Shown in pieces: positions 48,140-55,193 of a stretch of 55,780 bases of DNA (position 1 is the first letter of the stretch; each line of letters starts with the position of its first letter). Where the stretch lies: contig NZ_JAATJW010000011.1 of the NCBI RefSeq assembly GCF_011800755.1, positions 1 through 55,780 of the forward strand, given 5' to 3'. Both the position numbers and the translations under genes were made by a program. Origin of the DNA: Listeria valentina. Its GTDB lineage: Bacteria > Bacillota > Bacilli > Lactobacillales > Listeriaceae. Below the pieces are notes generated by a model, which saw only the letters and a list, made by a program, of their open reading frames with translations, made no database searches and was not told where the DNA came from.

Positions 48140-48658
48140 ATGGAAAAGATGTACAATGTAGGGAAAATTGTGAACACACATGGCTTGATGGGAGAGGTAC
48201 GAGTTATCTCACGGACGGATTTTAAGGAATCTCGTTATAAACCGGGAAGCCAATTATTTTTATTTCGTAAAGATGAAAAAGAACCGGTTGCGCTTGTCGT
48301 TAAATCGCACCGGACGCATAAAAACTTTGATTTGTTGACGTTTGAAGGTTATACCGGCATCAATCAAGTGGAAAACATGAAAGAAGGCGTCTTGAAAGTA
48401 GCGGAGAAAGATTTAGATGCGCTTGAAGAGAATGCGTTTTATTTTCATGAAATCATCGGCTGTACGGTTTATCAAACAGATGGCACGGAGCTTGGAAAAA
48501 TCACTGAAATATTGACGCCAGGTGCAAATGATGTTTGGGTTGTGAAACCAGCGAAAGGAAAAGACCAACTCATTCCGTATATTGCAGATGTTGTGAAAAA
48601 GATTGATATTCAAAAAAAAGAAATTGTGATTGAACCGATGGAGGGGCTACTTGACTGA
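48140..48658 (+). CDS. rimM: 16S rRNA processing protein RimM
   Basis: 172 residues. N-terminal RimM domain with [15 protein letters not shown] and a C-terminal PRC barrel (about 95-170). It binds ribosomal protein S19 and helps mature the 30S head. Its stop overlaps the trmD start by one base. Confidence 0.95.
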   Translation: MEKMYNVGKIVNTHGLMGEVRVISRTDFKESRYKPGSQLFLFRKDEKEPVALVVKSHRTHKNFDLLTFEGYTGINQVENMKEGVLKVAEKDLDALEENAFYFHEIIGCTVYQTDGTELGKITEILTPGANDVWVVKPAKGKDQLIPYIADVVKKIDIQKKEIVIEPMEGLLD

Positions 48659-49404
48659 TGAAAATTGATATTTTATCGATCTTTCCGGAGATGTTCAGAG
48701 GGATTTTATCAGAATCAATTTTAAAAAAAGCGATCGAAAAACAAATTGTCGATATTGAGGTCACAGATTTCAGGCAATTCGCGGAAGGAAAGCACCAAGT
48801 GGTGGACGACTATCCGTATGGTGGCGGGGCAGGGATGCTTTTAAAAGCTCAGCCACTTTTTGATGCGGTCGAAGCTGTTAAATTGCCGGAAAAATCACCG
48901 CGTGTGATTTTGATGGATCCGGCTGGAAAGCCTTTTAATCAAAAGCTTGCGGAAGAATTCGCGGAAGAAGAACAATTGATTTTTATTTGCGGGCACTATG
49001 AAGGTTATGATGAACGAATTCGTGAGCATCTCGTAACGGATGAAGTTTCCCTTGGCGATTATATTTTAACTGGCGGTGAAATTGGAGCGATGGCGATGAC
49101 TGATAGCATCATTCGGTTACTTCCGGGAACGCTTGGCAATGCTAGTTCGGCAGTTCATGATTCGTTTTCAAGTGGCCTACTTGAGCATCCTCATTATACG
49201 CGGCCAGCTGAATTTCGCGGCATGAAAGTGCCGGATGTGCTTCTTAGCGGCAATCATGCAGAAATTGAGAAGTGGCGCCAAAAAGAATCACTAAGACGCA
49301 CTTGGATGCGACGTCCGGATTTACTTGAAGCTTACCCGCTTAGCAAAGAAGAGGGAGCGTGGCTCGAAGAACTGAAAAACGAAACAGAAAAGGAAGAATC
49401 CTAG
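48658..49404 (+). CDS. trmD: tRNA (guanine-N1)-methyltransferase TrmD
   Basis: 248 residues, SPOUT fold with [24 protein letters not shown] and the trefoil-knot [10 protein letters not shown]. It makes m1G37 in tRNAs. Coupled to rimM by a one-base overlap. Confidence 0.97.
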   Translation: MKIDILSIFPEMFRGILSESILKKAIEKQIVDIEVTDFRQFAEGKHQVVDDYPYGGGAGMLLKAQPLFDAVEAVKLPEKSPRVILMDPAGKPFNQKLAEEFAEEEQLIFICGHYEGYDERIREHLVTDEVSLGDYILTGGEIGAMAMTDSIIRLLPGTLGNASSAVHDSFSSGLLEHPHYTRPAEFRGMKVPDVLLSGNHAEIEKWRQKESLRRTWMRRPDLLEAYPLSKEEGAWLEELKNETEKEES

Positions 49405-49424
49405 TTTCTTGCAAGAAAAAAGCC

Positions 49425-49453
49425 TTTACAGACAAACGAGATTGTGGTAACCT
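49425..49453 (+). promoter_or_regulatory. Promoter of rplS
   Basis: -35 TTTACA (49425-49430), 17-bp spacer, -10 TAACCT (49448-49453). Confidence 0.65.
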
Positions 49454-49459
49454 ATATGA

Positions 49460-49543
49460 GTGTCTGGAGTAATCCAGAATGAAAACGATATTCCGCTTCG
49501 TTGATGATAAACGTAAGAATATTTGGTTGGAGGAGAGAATAAG
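49460..49543 (+). ncRNA. Putative L19 leader
   Basis: The 5' untranslated region holds TCTGGA/TCCAGA (49463-49468/49473-49478) and a second hairpin with ATATTC/GAATAT (49488-49493/49517-49522) plus inner CGTT/AACG, ending just before the Shine-Dalgarno. An L19 leader family is known in Bacillota; the assignment is by position and structure only. Confidence 0.55.
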
Positions 49544-49888
49544 ATGAATAAACTTATCGAAGAAATCACTAAAGATCAGCTAAAAACTGATATTCCGGCA
49601 TTCCGTCCTGGTGACACAGTTCGTGTCCATGCGAAAGTTGTCGAAGGTACGCGTGAACGTATCCAAATTTTCGAAGGTGTTGTAATCAAACGCCGCGGAT
49701 CTGGAATCAGCGAAACATTCACAGTTCGCAAAATTTCTTACGGTGTAGGCGTGGAACGTACATACCCTGTACACACTCCTCGTATCGCTAAACTAGAAGT
49801 TATTCGTCGCGGTAAAGTTCGTCGTGCGAAACTTTACTACTTGCGTAACCTACGCGGTAAAGCGGCTCGTATTAAAGAAATTCGTTAA
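49544..49888 (+). CDS. rplS: 50S ribosomal protein L19
   Basis: 114 residues, [21 protein letters not shown] start and the typical [15 protein letters not shown]-terminal stretch. GGAGGAGAG precedes ATG 49544; the frame is open upstream from 49523. The mobile element is integrated just downstream of its terminator. Confidence 0.97.
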   Translation: MNKLIEEITKDQLKTDIPAFRPGDTVRVHAKVVEGTRERIQIFEGVVIKRRGSGISETFTVRKISYGVGVERTYPVHTPRIAKLEVIRRGKVRRAKLYYLRNLRGKAARIKEIR

Positions 49889-49893
49889 GCCTG

Positions 49894-49918
49894 AACCCTT
49901 GAGAAATCAAGGGTTTTT
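49894..49918 (+). terminator. rplS terminator
   Basis: AACCCTTGA (49894-49902) pairs with TCAAGGGTT (49907-49915) across a GAAA loop, followed by T residues. It is intact, so integration did not disturb the host operon. Confidence 0.85.
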
Positions 49919-49955
49919 GCTTACCTTGGATTTTGGTTAAGTTTCTACAGAAAGC

Positions 49956-49977
49956 GAAAAGGGGCAGAAAAGGGGCA
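49956..49977. repeat. Tandem 11-bp repeat next to integrase, putative arm-type sites
   Basis: GAAAAGGGGCA occurs twice in perfect tandem (49956-49966 and 49967-49977) seven bases from the integrase stop codon. Tyrosine integrases commonly bind direct repeats at this position. The core attL sequence cannot be fixed because the other end is outside the window. Confidence 0.5.
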
Positions 49978-49983
49978 AAACTT

Positions 49984-51114
49984 TTACAAACGTTCAATAT
50001 CTCTTCTCATTTTTTCTCTCACGCCTTTTGTGACATGTAGATAGATTTGTTCAGTGATTTTACTATTCTCATGTCCGACCCTATCTTGAATAGCAAAAAG
50101 AGGAGTGCCTAACTCCGCTAATTTTGAAACATGAGTGTGTCTAAAAATATGACTACTTACTTGTTTGTCAATCTTAAGCGCCTCTTTTGCTTTTCTCAAG
50201 AAGGTGTTAATAGCGGTTATCTGAATAGGAGTACCTTTATTCGTTGAAAAGATGTACTCAGGACTCGTCTCAGCGTTCAAATGCGCCATTTTTTCTAACA
50301 ACTTTATTGCGTTTTGAGGGAGATCTACTTCTCTCATTCCCGCAGATGTTTTTGTACTACTTGATTTTACTTGTTCTGTTATTTTCTTTCCCTTATATTC
50401 AAGCGTACCAGAGACAACTATATAAACCCCGTTTTCATCTACTAATACGTCATTTTCAGTCAATGAAATCGCTTCTCCAGCTCGAAGACCTGTGTAATAA
50501 AGAAATTCGAAAAGTAGTGCATAGCGGATATTTATTTGTTTCGTGTAGTCAATGAGCTTCTTGTATTCATCATCTTCAAGAAATTTAGTCTTAGTTTTAC
50601 TATCTTGATTTCTGCTATATCTAATCTCAACTTTTTCAATAGGGTTATCTATTATATAACCTCTCCGTTTCGCAAATTGAAATACAACGTTTAATTTCGA
50701 CTTTATCAATGAAACAGAGCGATTAGAAAGTTGACGTTCTCCGTAAATTAAATTTTCTAACTTCTCCGTTAAGTAGTGAGAAGTCATTTTTTGAATTAAA
50801 ACGTCTTTTCCTACGAGTTTGATAAAACTGTCTAAAACTTGCATTGTGGAAAAGTAAGTACTCCATTTGACTTGTTTTTCATAAATTGGTTTTAATTGTT
50901 CGTATACCTCAAAAAAAGTCAAATTCTTTTGAACGAGTTCGCGCTTATTTAGAGCTTTGTCTATCTTATCATTTAACATTCTCTGTGCTTCTTTTTTAGC
51001 GCGATTTGAATTCGAGTTGAGGCTTATTGATACACGCTTTAATTTTTCTGTCAGAGGGTCTCTATAGCGTTCTATGAATTTATATTTTCCGTTCGAGAGT
51101 TCTTCGATCCACAT
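49984..51114 (-). CDS. int: Tyrosine-type site-specific integrase
   Basis: 376 residues from ATG 51114. It has an N-terminal AP2-like arm-binding region (WIEELSNGKYKFIERYRDP), a SAM-like core-binding domain (about 75-160) and a catalytic domain with R in YTGLRAGEAISL, H-x-x-R in HIFRHTHVS, H in VGHENSKI and nucleophile Y in TEQIYLHVT. The frame is open to 51300, but AGGAGG lies one base before ATG 51120 and seven before ATG 51114, favouring the latter. It integrates the element downstream of rplS. Such integrases occur in phages, ICEs and chromosomal islands. Confidence 0.93.
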   Translation of the reverse strand: MWIEELSNGKYKFIERYRDPLTEKLKRVSISLNSNSNRAKKEAQRMLNDKIDKALNKRELVQKNLTFFEVYEQLKPIYEKQVKWSTYFSTMQVLDSFIKLVGKDVLIQKMTSHYLTEKLENLIYGERQLSNRSVSLIKSKLNVVFQFAKRRGYIIDNPIEKVEIRYSRNQDSKTKTKFLEDDEYKKLIDYTKQINIRYALLFEFLYYTGLRAGEAISLTENDVLVDENGVYIVVSGTLEYKGKKITEQVKSSSTKTSAGMREVDLPQNAIKLLEKMAHLNAETSPEYIFSTNKGTPIQITAINTFLRKAKEALKIDKQVSSHIFRHTHVSKLAELGTPLFAIQDRVGHENSKITEQIYLHVTKGVREKMRRDIERL

Positions 51115-51153
51115 TTTCATTCCTCCTTTACGGAACGTATGTTCTTTTTTAGG

Positions 51154-51187
51154 GTATAGCAAACTAAGGAAATTTAGTTTGCTATAC
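51154..51187 (-). repeat. 3' hairpin of the membrane-protein cassette
   Basis: Perfect 14-bp stem GTATAGCAAACTAA (51154-51167) with its complement (51174-51187) and a 6-base loop, just after the membrane-protein stop. There is no T tract on either side. It matches the hairpin after the lipoprotein gene at 24 of 30 positions. Confidence 0.8.
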
Positions 51188-51200
51188 ACAGTCAATAATT

Positions 51201-51563
51201 TTATCGGGCGGGTTTTTGCATAAAACAAAAGACACTTGCAATGATTACTAATACAATAGCTGGAAAAGCTAAAACAGCAGTAATAACGAAACAGGCACAA
51301 CCGATAATTCCTAAAATATGCCCTACTATAGATATTCCGGCTTTCTTAGATTGTACGAGACCAATAATATGTAAGATCAGTCCTATACCTGCCATTATAT
51401 AGAAAAACATTCCTACACCAGAAGTTGTTGATCCATCTCCACCCGCTGCTGTCTCTCCGATGGCAGAGAACAGTATCACAAACCAAGAAGATGTGAATAC
51501 AATTGCATTAATAATATCGAATATAGCAGCTCCCGTGTTAATTTTTAGTTTTGTTCTTTCCAT
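51201..51563 (-). CDS. Small multi-pass membrane protein in the lysogeny module
   Basis: 120 residues with three or four hydrophobic segments (about 10-37, 50-70, 78-95, 97-115) and a glycine-rich loop GGDGSTTSGVG. It resembles DUF4064-type small membrane proteins, but I do not recognise a function. AAGGAG precedes ATG 51563. It is one of two tandem cassettes with shared flanking sequences, between integrase and repressor, where lysogeny-expressed conversion or superinfection-exclusion genes are found. Confidence 0.75.
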   Translation of the reverse strand: MERTKLKINTGAAIFDIINAIVFTSSWFVILFSAIGETAAGGDGSTTSGVGMFFYIMAGIGLILHIIGLVQSKKAGISIVGHILGIIGCACFVITAVLAFPAIVLVIIASVFCFMQKPAR

Positions 51564-51589
51564 GTTGCATTCTCCTTTTTTGTTTTATT

Positions 51590-51617
51590 TATATAATCGC
51601 TGATGCGTTTATATTAT
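51590..51617 (-). repeat. 28-bp cassette repeat, copy 1 (putative promoter/operator)
   Basis: Identical over 28 bp to 52353-52380. It lies 27 bp before the membrane-protein start codon. On the minus strand it contains the imperfect palindrome AACGCATCAGCGATT followed by TATATA, a possible -10; no consensus -35 is seen. Confidence 0.75.
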
Positions 51618-51647
51618 TAATAAATTTTATGCTTACTTTCAAGATAT

Positions 51648-51679
51648 ATAGTGAACTAAGGTAATGTAGTTTACTTTAG
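51648..51679 (-). repeat. 3' hairpin of the lipoprotein cassette
   Basis: Imperfect stem AGTGAACTA/TAGTTTACT with core CTAAGGTAATGTAG, just after the lipoprotein stop codon. It is the diverged partner of the hairpin at 51154-51187. Confidence 0.7.
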
Positions 51680-51693
51680 GCTATTACAATAGT

Positions 51694-52320
51694 TTATTCA
51701 GTAACTGGTAATTTGAATTTAATATTGTCATGGAATTTTTCTGAATTGAAAATTATAGTAATTTCTTTACTTTTATTTTGTAACCCTACAACACTTGCCG
51801 CAACACCAGACGATTCATCTTTTACAATTGGATCAGTTCCGTTTGAATAACCAAATTCCACAGAACTCGAACCTATTAATTTCCACCCTCCTACGAAATT
51901 TGTATCTTTTTCGTCAAGGACAGTAGCGTTTTCCAAATAAGGAGCACTGAGCTCTTCACCGCTATTATTTTTCATCGTCACTGTAATTTGAACAGCCTGT
52001 ACACCTAAGTTGTTGGTATAGTGTTCTAAATTACTTTCTTCTCCGTTTTCTCCATCAAACTCAGGGACACTATTCTTTTTCGTGACATCTTTAACTGAAT
52101 TTATTGAAATTTGATATTTAGCTTTTCCATCTTGATCTTTTATTGTACCAAATTTGTTTAACGAAGTTATTGTAGTATCTTCTTTTTTCTTTTTCTCTTG
52201 CTTCGATTCTTTTGCGGAATTATCAGCTTTATTTTCTTTTCCTGTGTTATCCACACCTCCGCAAGCTGAAAGGGAAAGAACAAGTAATGCACTTGCGCAA
52301 ACAATTAATGTTTTTTTCAT
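51694..52320 (-). CDS. Lipoprotein of the lysogeny module
   Basis: 208 residues. The lipobox LSAC ends at C20 after a typical signal peptide. A lysine/glutamate-rich linker (about 28-50) leads to a beta-sandwich domain (about 60-205) resembling DUF5067/DUF4352 Ig-like lipoproteins. It would be anchored on the outer face of the membrane. In Streptococcus phage TP-J34 a lipoprotein in the same place blocks DNA injection by related phages; a similar role here is inference. AGGAGATT precedes ATG 52320. It is the second cassette with the shared 28-bp repeat. Confidence 0.8.
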   Translation of the reverse strand: MKKTLIVCASALLVLSLSACGGVDNTGKENKADNSAKESKQEKKKKEDTTITSLNKFGTIKDQDGKAKYQISINSVKDVTKKNSVPEFDGENGEESNLEHYTNNLGVQAVQITVTMKNNSGEELSAPYLENATVLDEKDTNFVGGWKLIGSSSVEFGYSNGTDPIVKDESSGVAASVVGLQNKSKEITIIFNSEKFHDNIKFKLPVTE

Positions 52321-52352
52321 TCTTAAATCTCCTTTTTTATGTAAAATTTATC

Positions 52353-52380
52353 TATATAATCGCTGATGCGTTTATATTAT
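52353..52380 (-). repeat. 28-bp cassette repeat, copy 2
   Basis: Identical to 51590-51617. It lies 33 bp before the lipoprotein start and overlaps the stop codon of the upstream ImmA-like gene (52377-52379). Confidence 0.75.
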
Positions 52381-53033
52381 GTCCATTGCTCTAATAGTTT
52401 CTTATTGTATCCATGAATACTATAGTCAAGCTCTAATAATTTAGTATAGAGCATTGAATCTTTATGTCTTTGTTTTTTACTACATGCAATGAAGTCTTCT
52501 ACAAGTTTCAGTATTTGATTATAATAAAGAGAATAATGCGTTTTTATGTAATCGACTATACGCCATTTTAGCGACTCGTAACTCATCCTTAAGCAGTTTG
52601 CTATTTCGAAAAAGTTTGTACCCTCATTAAGGTAATACTCAAGAACATCTTCAGGACAAATAAGATGGGAAGCAAAAATATTCGCTCTAGTTTCAACCTG
52701 TAGATTTTTTGTATCTATATTTGTTGTTTTATTGTCATCTGAAAAAGTGCCTATTTGACAATTTGGTAAGTCCATGAAAAAATGACCTACTTCGTGACCT
52801 GTAGAGAATACTTTTTTGAATGGAAATAAATTATTGATTCCTATTGAAACCCCTAATTCATCTTTTACAATGACTCCAAGACGTTTTTTATTAAATTTTC
52901 TATAAATGTAATCAATGTTATACGTATAAAAAATTTCTCGAAAAACATTTTCTACTAAATAGCCGTGGGGTGCTATTTTATTTTTGATTAAAAATTTACT
53001 TGATACACTTCTTGCGACTTCTCTAGGTTCCAT
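52377..53033 (-). CDS. ImmA/IrrE-family metallopeptidase
   Basis: 218 residues. The zinc-protease motif HEVGHFF (about residue 79) is followed by the ARTEANIFASHLICP-like stretch (ETRANIFASHLICP) of ImmA/IrrE proteins. ImmA-type proteases cleave the partner repressor after DNA damage or cell-cell signals and so induce the element. It starts 4 bp after the repressor gene, as in the ImmR-ImmA pair of ICEBs1. The second half (about 120-218) has no motif I recognise. Confidence 0.85.
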   Translation of the reverse strand: MEPREVARSVSSKFLIKNKIAPHGYLVENVFREIFYTYNIDYIYRKFNKKRLGVIVKDELGVSIGINNLFPFKKVFSTGHEVGHFFMDLPNCQIGTFSDDNKTTNIDTKNLQVETRANIFASHLICPEDVLEYYLNEGTNFFEIANCLRMSYESLKWRIVDYIKTHYSLYYNQILKLVEDFIACSKKQRHKDSMLYTKLLELDYSIHGYNKKLLEQWT

Positions 53034-53037
53034 ATAG

Positions 53038-53388
53038 TCACCCCTTGTTTTTCCTATCTAAAAATCTTTGTCTACGAATTTCCATAAAATCCTCTAGGTC
53101 TTGCTCTAGTTCGAGGATTTCTTCTTTTGTCAGACCTTCGCCGTTCATTCTAAAATACATCTGTGATTTTGAATCTTTTTTTTCAGGGATAGGGTCATCA
53201 GTACGACCTAATAAATAATCGGTTGAAACGTTAAAGTAATCAGCCACTTTTTGTAAATTTTCAGTTGTAGGAATTTGGGTCTTCCATTTGTAAATTATGT
53301 TTGATCCCATGTTAAGCTTCAAAGCTAGCTCTTTTAGAGATAATTTTCTTTGATCTGCTAGTTTTTTGACTCTGTCAAAGGTGGTCAT
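53038..53388 (-). CDS. XRE-family repressor (ImmR/CI-like)
   Basis: 116 residues with an N-terminal helix-turn-helix (LSLKELALKLNMGSNIIYKWKT, about 15-37) and the VADYFNVSTDYLLGRTDDP signature of ImmR/CI repressors, then an acidic helical tail. AGGAGA is adjacent to ATG 53397 but nine bases from ATG 53388, so the latter is the start. Three palindromic operators with consensus TTATCTYNNNRGATAA lie upstream; it presumably binds them and is cleaved by the adjacent ImmA-like protease. Confidence 0.87.
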   Translation of the reverse strand: MTTFDRVKKLADQRKLSLKELALKLNMGSNIIYKWKTQIPTTENLQKVADYFNVSTDYLLGRTDDPIPEKKDSKSQMYFRMNGEGLTKEEILELEQDLEDFMEIRRQRFLDRKNKG

Positions 53389-53419
53389 TTCAATCATTCT
53401 CCTAAAAGCTATAAACTTT

Positions 53420-53435
53420 TTATCTCAGAAGATAA
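53420..53435. promoter_or_regulatory. Repressor operator O1
   Basis: TTATCTCAGAAGATAA, a 6-4-6 palindrome 32 bp upstream of the repressor start. Its centre is 30 bp from that of O2. Confidence 0.7.
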
Positions 53436-53442
53436 AAAAAGG

Positions 53443-53471
53443 TTGACAATTATCTCTTGAGATAATATACT
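53443..53471 (+). promoter_or_regulatory. Rightward early promoter PR with operator O2 in its spacer
   Basis: -35 TTGACA (53443-53448), exact 17-bp spacer, -10 TATACT (53466-53471). Operator O2 TTATCTCTTGAGATAA (53450-53465) fills the spacer. Transcription would start near 53478, at the left arm of an 18-bp inverted repeat. Confidence 0.85.
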
Positions 53472-53477
53472 ATGTTC

Positions 53478-53633
53478 ATAAGCTAATTATTTAGCTACAC
53501 AAGCACAATAAAGAAGAGCCTAAATATTCACGTTCCCCAACGTACATCGGCATTTTCATGGGCTTATTTAGCTATGATTTGATTTTATCTTAAAAGATAA
53601 TTTTTGTCAAGATCTGCTAAATAATTAGCTTAT
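53478..53633. repeat. 18-bp inverted repeat bracketing the PR leader
   Basis: ATAAGCTAATTATTTAGC (53478-53495) is perfectly complementary to 53616-53633. A third partial copy TTATTTAGCTA (53564-53574) repeats 53487-53497 and could pair with the same right arm. An inner ACGTT-CCCC-AACGT hairpin lies at 53530-53543. Confidence 0.8.
53582..53610 (-). promoter_or_regulatory. Leftward promoter PL with operator O3
   Basis: On the minus strand, -35 TTGACA (53605-53610), 17-bp spacer, -10 TAAAAT (53582-53587). Operator O3 TTATCTTAAAAGATAA covers 53585-53600. It reads toward the repressor gene and faces PR. Confidence 0.8.
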
Positions 53634-53661
53634 AAGATAGATAGAGAGGAGGGTTGATACT

Positions 53662-53781
53662 ATGAAAACCGAAAGAAAACTTCAAGAGCTTCGCGATTTA
53701 GAACTCGAAGCCCGTGAAGAATCTCTTAACTTTGTAATTGAAATTTTAAAAGCTCCAAGTACCCAACATGATCTATGGTAG
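53662..53781 (+). CDS. 39-residue early protein
   Basis: A short frame from ATG 53662, with GAGAGGAGGG (53643-53652) ten bases upstream, to TAG 53779. The product is charged and likely a single long helix (KLQELRDLELEAREESL) with no DNA-binding motif I can see. It is the first gene behind PR, where phages and ICEs place cro, antirepressor or xis genes, but nothing in the sequence shows such a role. Confidence 0.55.
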   Translation: MKTERKLQELRDLELEAREESLNFVIEILKAPSTQHDLW

Positions 53782-53795
53782 AAGCAGTCACGAAA

Positions 53796-54008
53796 TTAAT
53801 GGAAATTATGATCTAGTTTAATTTCAATCCGCCGTACCAAGTCTAGGTTTATGTATTCATCGTGCCCAAGAGAATTAACGAGAGCGATAATGTTTGAATC
53901 TTCGACTTGGCTAGTAGAAAGTTTTTTGTAAGTAGACGAAACTTTATGCTCCCAATGAACAGAGATATATTTTCCCTCATTAATAACATTGATAATTAGA
54001 TTTTTCAT
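53796..54008 (-). CDS. Small protein of unknown function
   Basis: 70 residues, mixed beta/alpha composition, no recognised motif; it runs against its neighbours. The Shine-Dalgarno AGGTGAT before ATG 54008 lies in one arm of a 7-bp hairpin (54014-54035), which could hide it from ribosomes. The tight Shine-Dalgarno placement supports a real gene. Confidence 0.55.
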   Translation of the reverse strand: MKNLIINVINEGKYISVHWEHKVSSTYKKLSTSQVEDSNIIALVNSLGHDEYINLDLVRRIEIKLDHNFH

Positions 54009-54013
54009 ATGAT

Positions 54014-54035
54014 ATCACCTCACTTTCAAGGTGAT
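54014..54035 (-). promoter_or_regulatory. Hairpin sequestering the Shine-Dalgarno of the 54008 gene
   Basis: In the minus-strand RNA, ATCACCT (complement of 54029-54035) pairs with AGGTGAT (complement of 54014-54020) across an 8-base loop; the second arm is the Shine-Dalgarno. Confidence 0.55.
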
Positions 54036-54067
54036 TATAGCATATAAAGAAAGGAGGAACTGACGAA

Positions 54068-54280
54068 ATGAGAAACGACCTTATCCTCTATTTTTACAAA
54101 GATCAAGCGGGTAATAATATCCCCTTTATGTACGGGGAAGGAATTTCTGATTTACCTTTTTCTCAAGAAGAGTTAAAGCAGATTAATCATAATGTACCGA
54201 TAACTAAAGATAACTTATATATGAGCTATCAAGGTATTATTTACAGATTAGACGCTAAGGTTATTTTTAATCATTTGTGA
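54068..54280 (+). CDS. Small protein of unknown function
   Basis: 70 residues from ATG 54068 with AAAGGAGGAA upstream. It is acidic and shows no recognised motif. Its 3' end overlaps the convergent DUF2513 gene by 33 bp (54248-54280), so both transcripts carry complementary ends. Confidence 0.6.
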   Translation: MRNDLILYFYKDQAGNNIPFMYGEGISDLPFSQEELKQINHNVPITKDNLYMSYQGIIYRLDAKVIFNHL

Positions 54281-54640
54281 AAGAACATTACTTGCGACCT
54301 TTGATAAGAAGGAAATTGATACGCTTGAGAATTTGGAAACTGATTTTTTGGTATTTTTCCACACGGCGCTATCCCGTATGTTATCAAGAAATTGATGCCC
54401 TTCCCAAGTGATTTTAGAGAAACAAAAGAAATGAATTTTTTCTTCTATAATTTTATATGAGAAATCAACATAACCCGCTTCTTTCAAACGATATAAACAA
54501 TAAAAAAATTGATCATGTCCATGTTTGGCATAAGAGTCAAATTTTTTCAAGTCTTCATAGTAAAGTTTCTCAAATAGAACACTCTGTTTTATTTCAATTT
54601 CCAAAAGTATATCTCTTACGCATTCACTATTGAGTTTCAT
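54248..54640 (-). CDS. DUF2513 domain protein
   Basis: 130 residues. MKLNSECVRDILLEIE start, YVDFSYKIIE, KITWEGHQFLDNIRDSAVWKNTKK are the DUF2513 pattern, a family common in prophages and mobile islands of Bacillota; its function is unknown. The frame is open to ATG 54658, but that ATG runs into the GGAGGTG Shine-Dalgarno, so ATG 54640 is the start. Confidence 0.85.
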   Translation of the reverse strand: MKLNSECVRDILLEIEIKQSVLFEKLYYEDLKKFDSYAKHGHDQFFYCLYRLKEAGYVDFSYKIIEEKIHFFCFSKITWEGHQFLDNIRDSAVWKNTKKSVSKFSSVSISFLSKVASNVLSQMIKNNLSV

Positions 54641-54703
54641 ATGTAGTTTCACCTCCAATCACTGAAAAGTATACCATAGACTAAAAGAAAGGAGGAGTAA
54701 AAT

Positions 54704-55033
54704 TTGTCATTAAAAGATAAAATGCTTCTTTATTTACTTGAAAATCCAAAAGCAACAAATGAAGCACTTGCAGAAGAATTTGAAATTAAAGAATCTTATG
54801 TAAAAACTATTATTTCAAAATTAAAAGCATCGAATCGCATTAGGGTCGAGGGACAAGGGAGCAATCGAAAAATTGAAGTTTTAAAAATTCCAAAACAGAA
54901 AGTAGACATCGAAAAGCGGGAACGCTATGAAAGACAACTGGACTTTTTAGAAGAGATCATGTTCTCTGATCTTGACGCTGTACATCGTTTGGAAGCATCG
55001 GCACAACATATACGAATTCTGAATAAATTTTAG
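54704..55033 (+). CDS. Winged helix-turn-helix protein
   Basis: 109 residues from TTG 54704 after AAAGGAGGAG. The N-terminal 55 residues form a winged helix (LLYLLENPKATNEALAEEFEIKESYVKTIISKLKASNRI), followed by a basic linker and a helical tail. It probably binds DNA and may act in replication or early regulation of the element; no closer family is recognised. Confidence 0.7.
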   Translation: MSLKDKMLLYLLENPKATNEALAEEFEIKESYVKTIISKLKASNRIRVEGQGSNRKIEVLKIPKQKVDIEKRERYERQLDFLEEIMFSDLDAVHRLEASAQHIRILNKF

Positions 55034-55049
55034 GAAAGGAGGCGGAGGA

Positions 55050-55193
55050 ATGAAAAAGCATAAAATAGAACAGAAAATCGAAAAGCACACAGAAAAAATT
55101 ATATTACAACAGGGTGATATCAAATTCGAACTCACAGATGAAATGTTAAGCGCACTCTTTGATCTATTGATGTCAATGAAAGGAGATAAGTAG
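55050..55193 (+). CDS. 47-residue protein of unknown function
   Basis: MKKHKIEQKIEKHTEKII start with GGAGGCGGAGG upstream; basic first half, acidic and hydrophobic second half. It lies between two early genes with the stop (TAG 55191-55193) abutting the next ATG at 55194, which supports a real operon member. Confidence 0.6.
   Translation: MKKHKIEQKIEKHTEKIILQQGDIKFELTDEMLSALFDLLMSMKGDK

Noticed and set aside
49889-49983. tRNA gene as attachment site
   Set aside because: No tRNA cloverleaf or CCA-proximal T-arm sequence is visible; the region holds the rplS terminator and direct repeats.
51154-51187. Rho-independent terminator of the membrane-protein gene
   Set aside because: The stem is strong, but neither side has a T tract, so I list it as a cassette hairpin rather than a terminator.
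53484-53640. CRISPR-like repeat array in the control region
   Set aside because: Only two or three partial copies occur, in inverted orientation and with unequal spacing; no cas gene is present.
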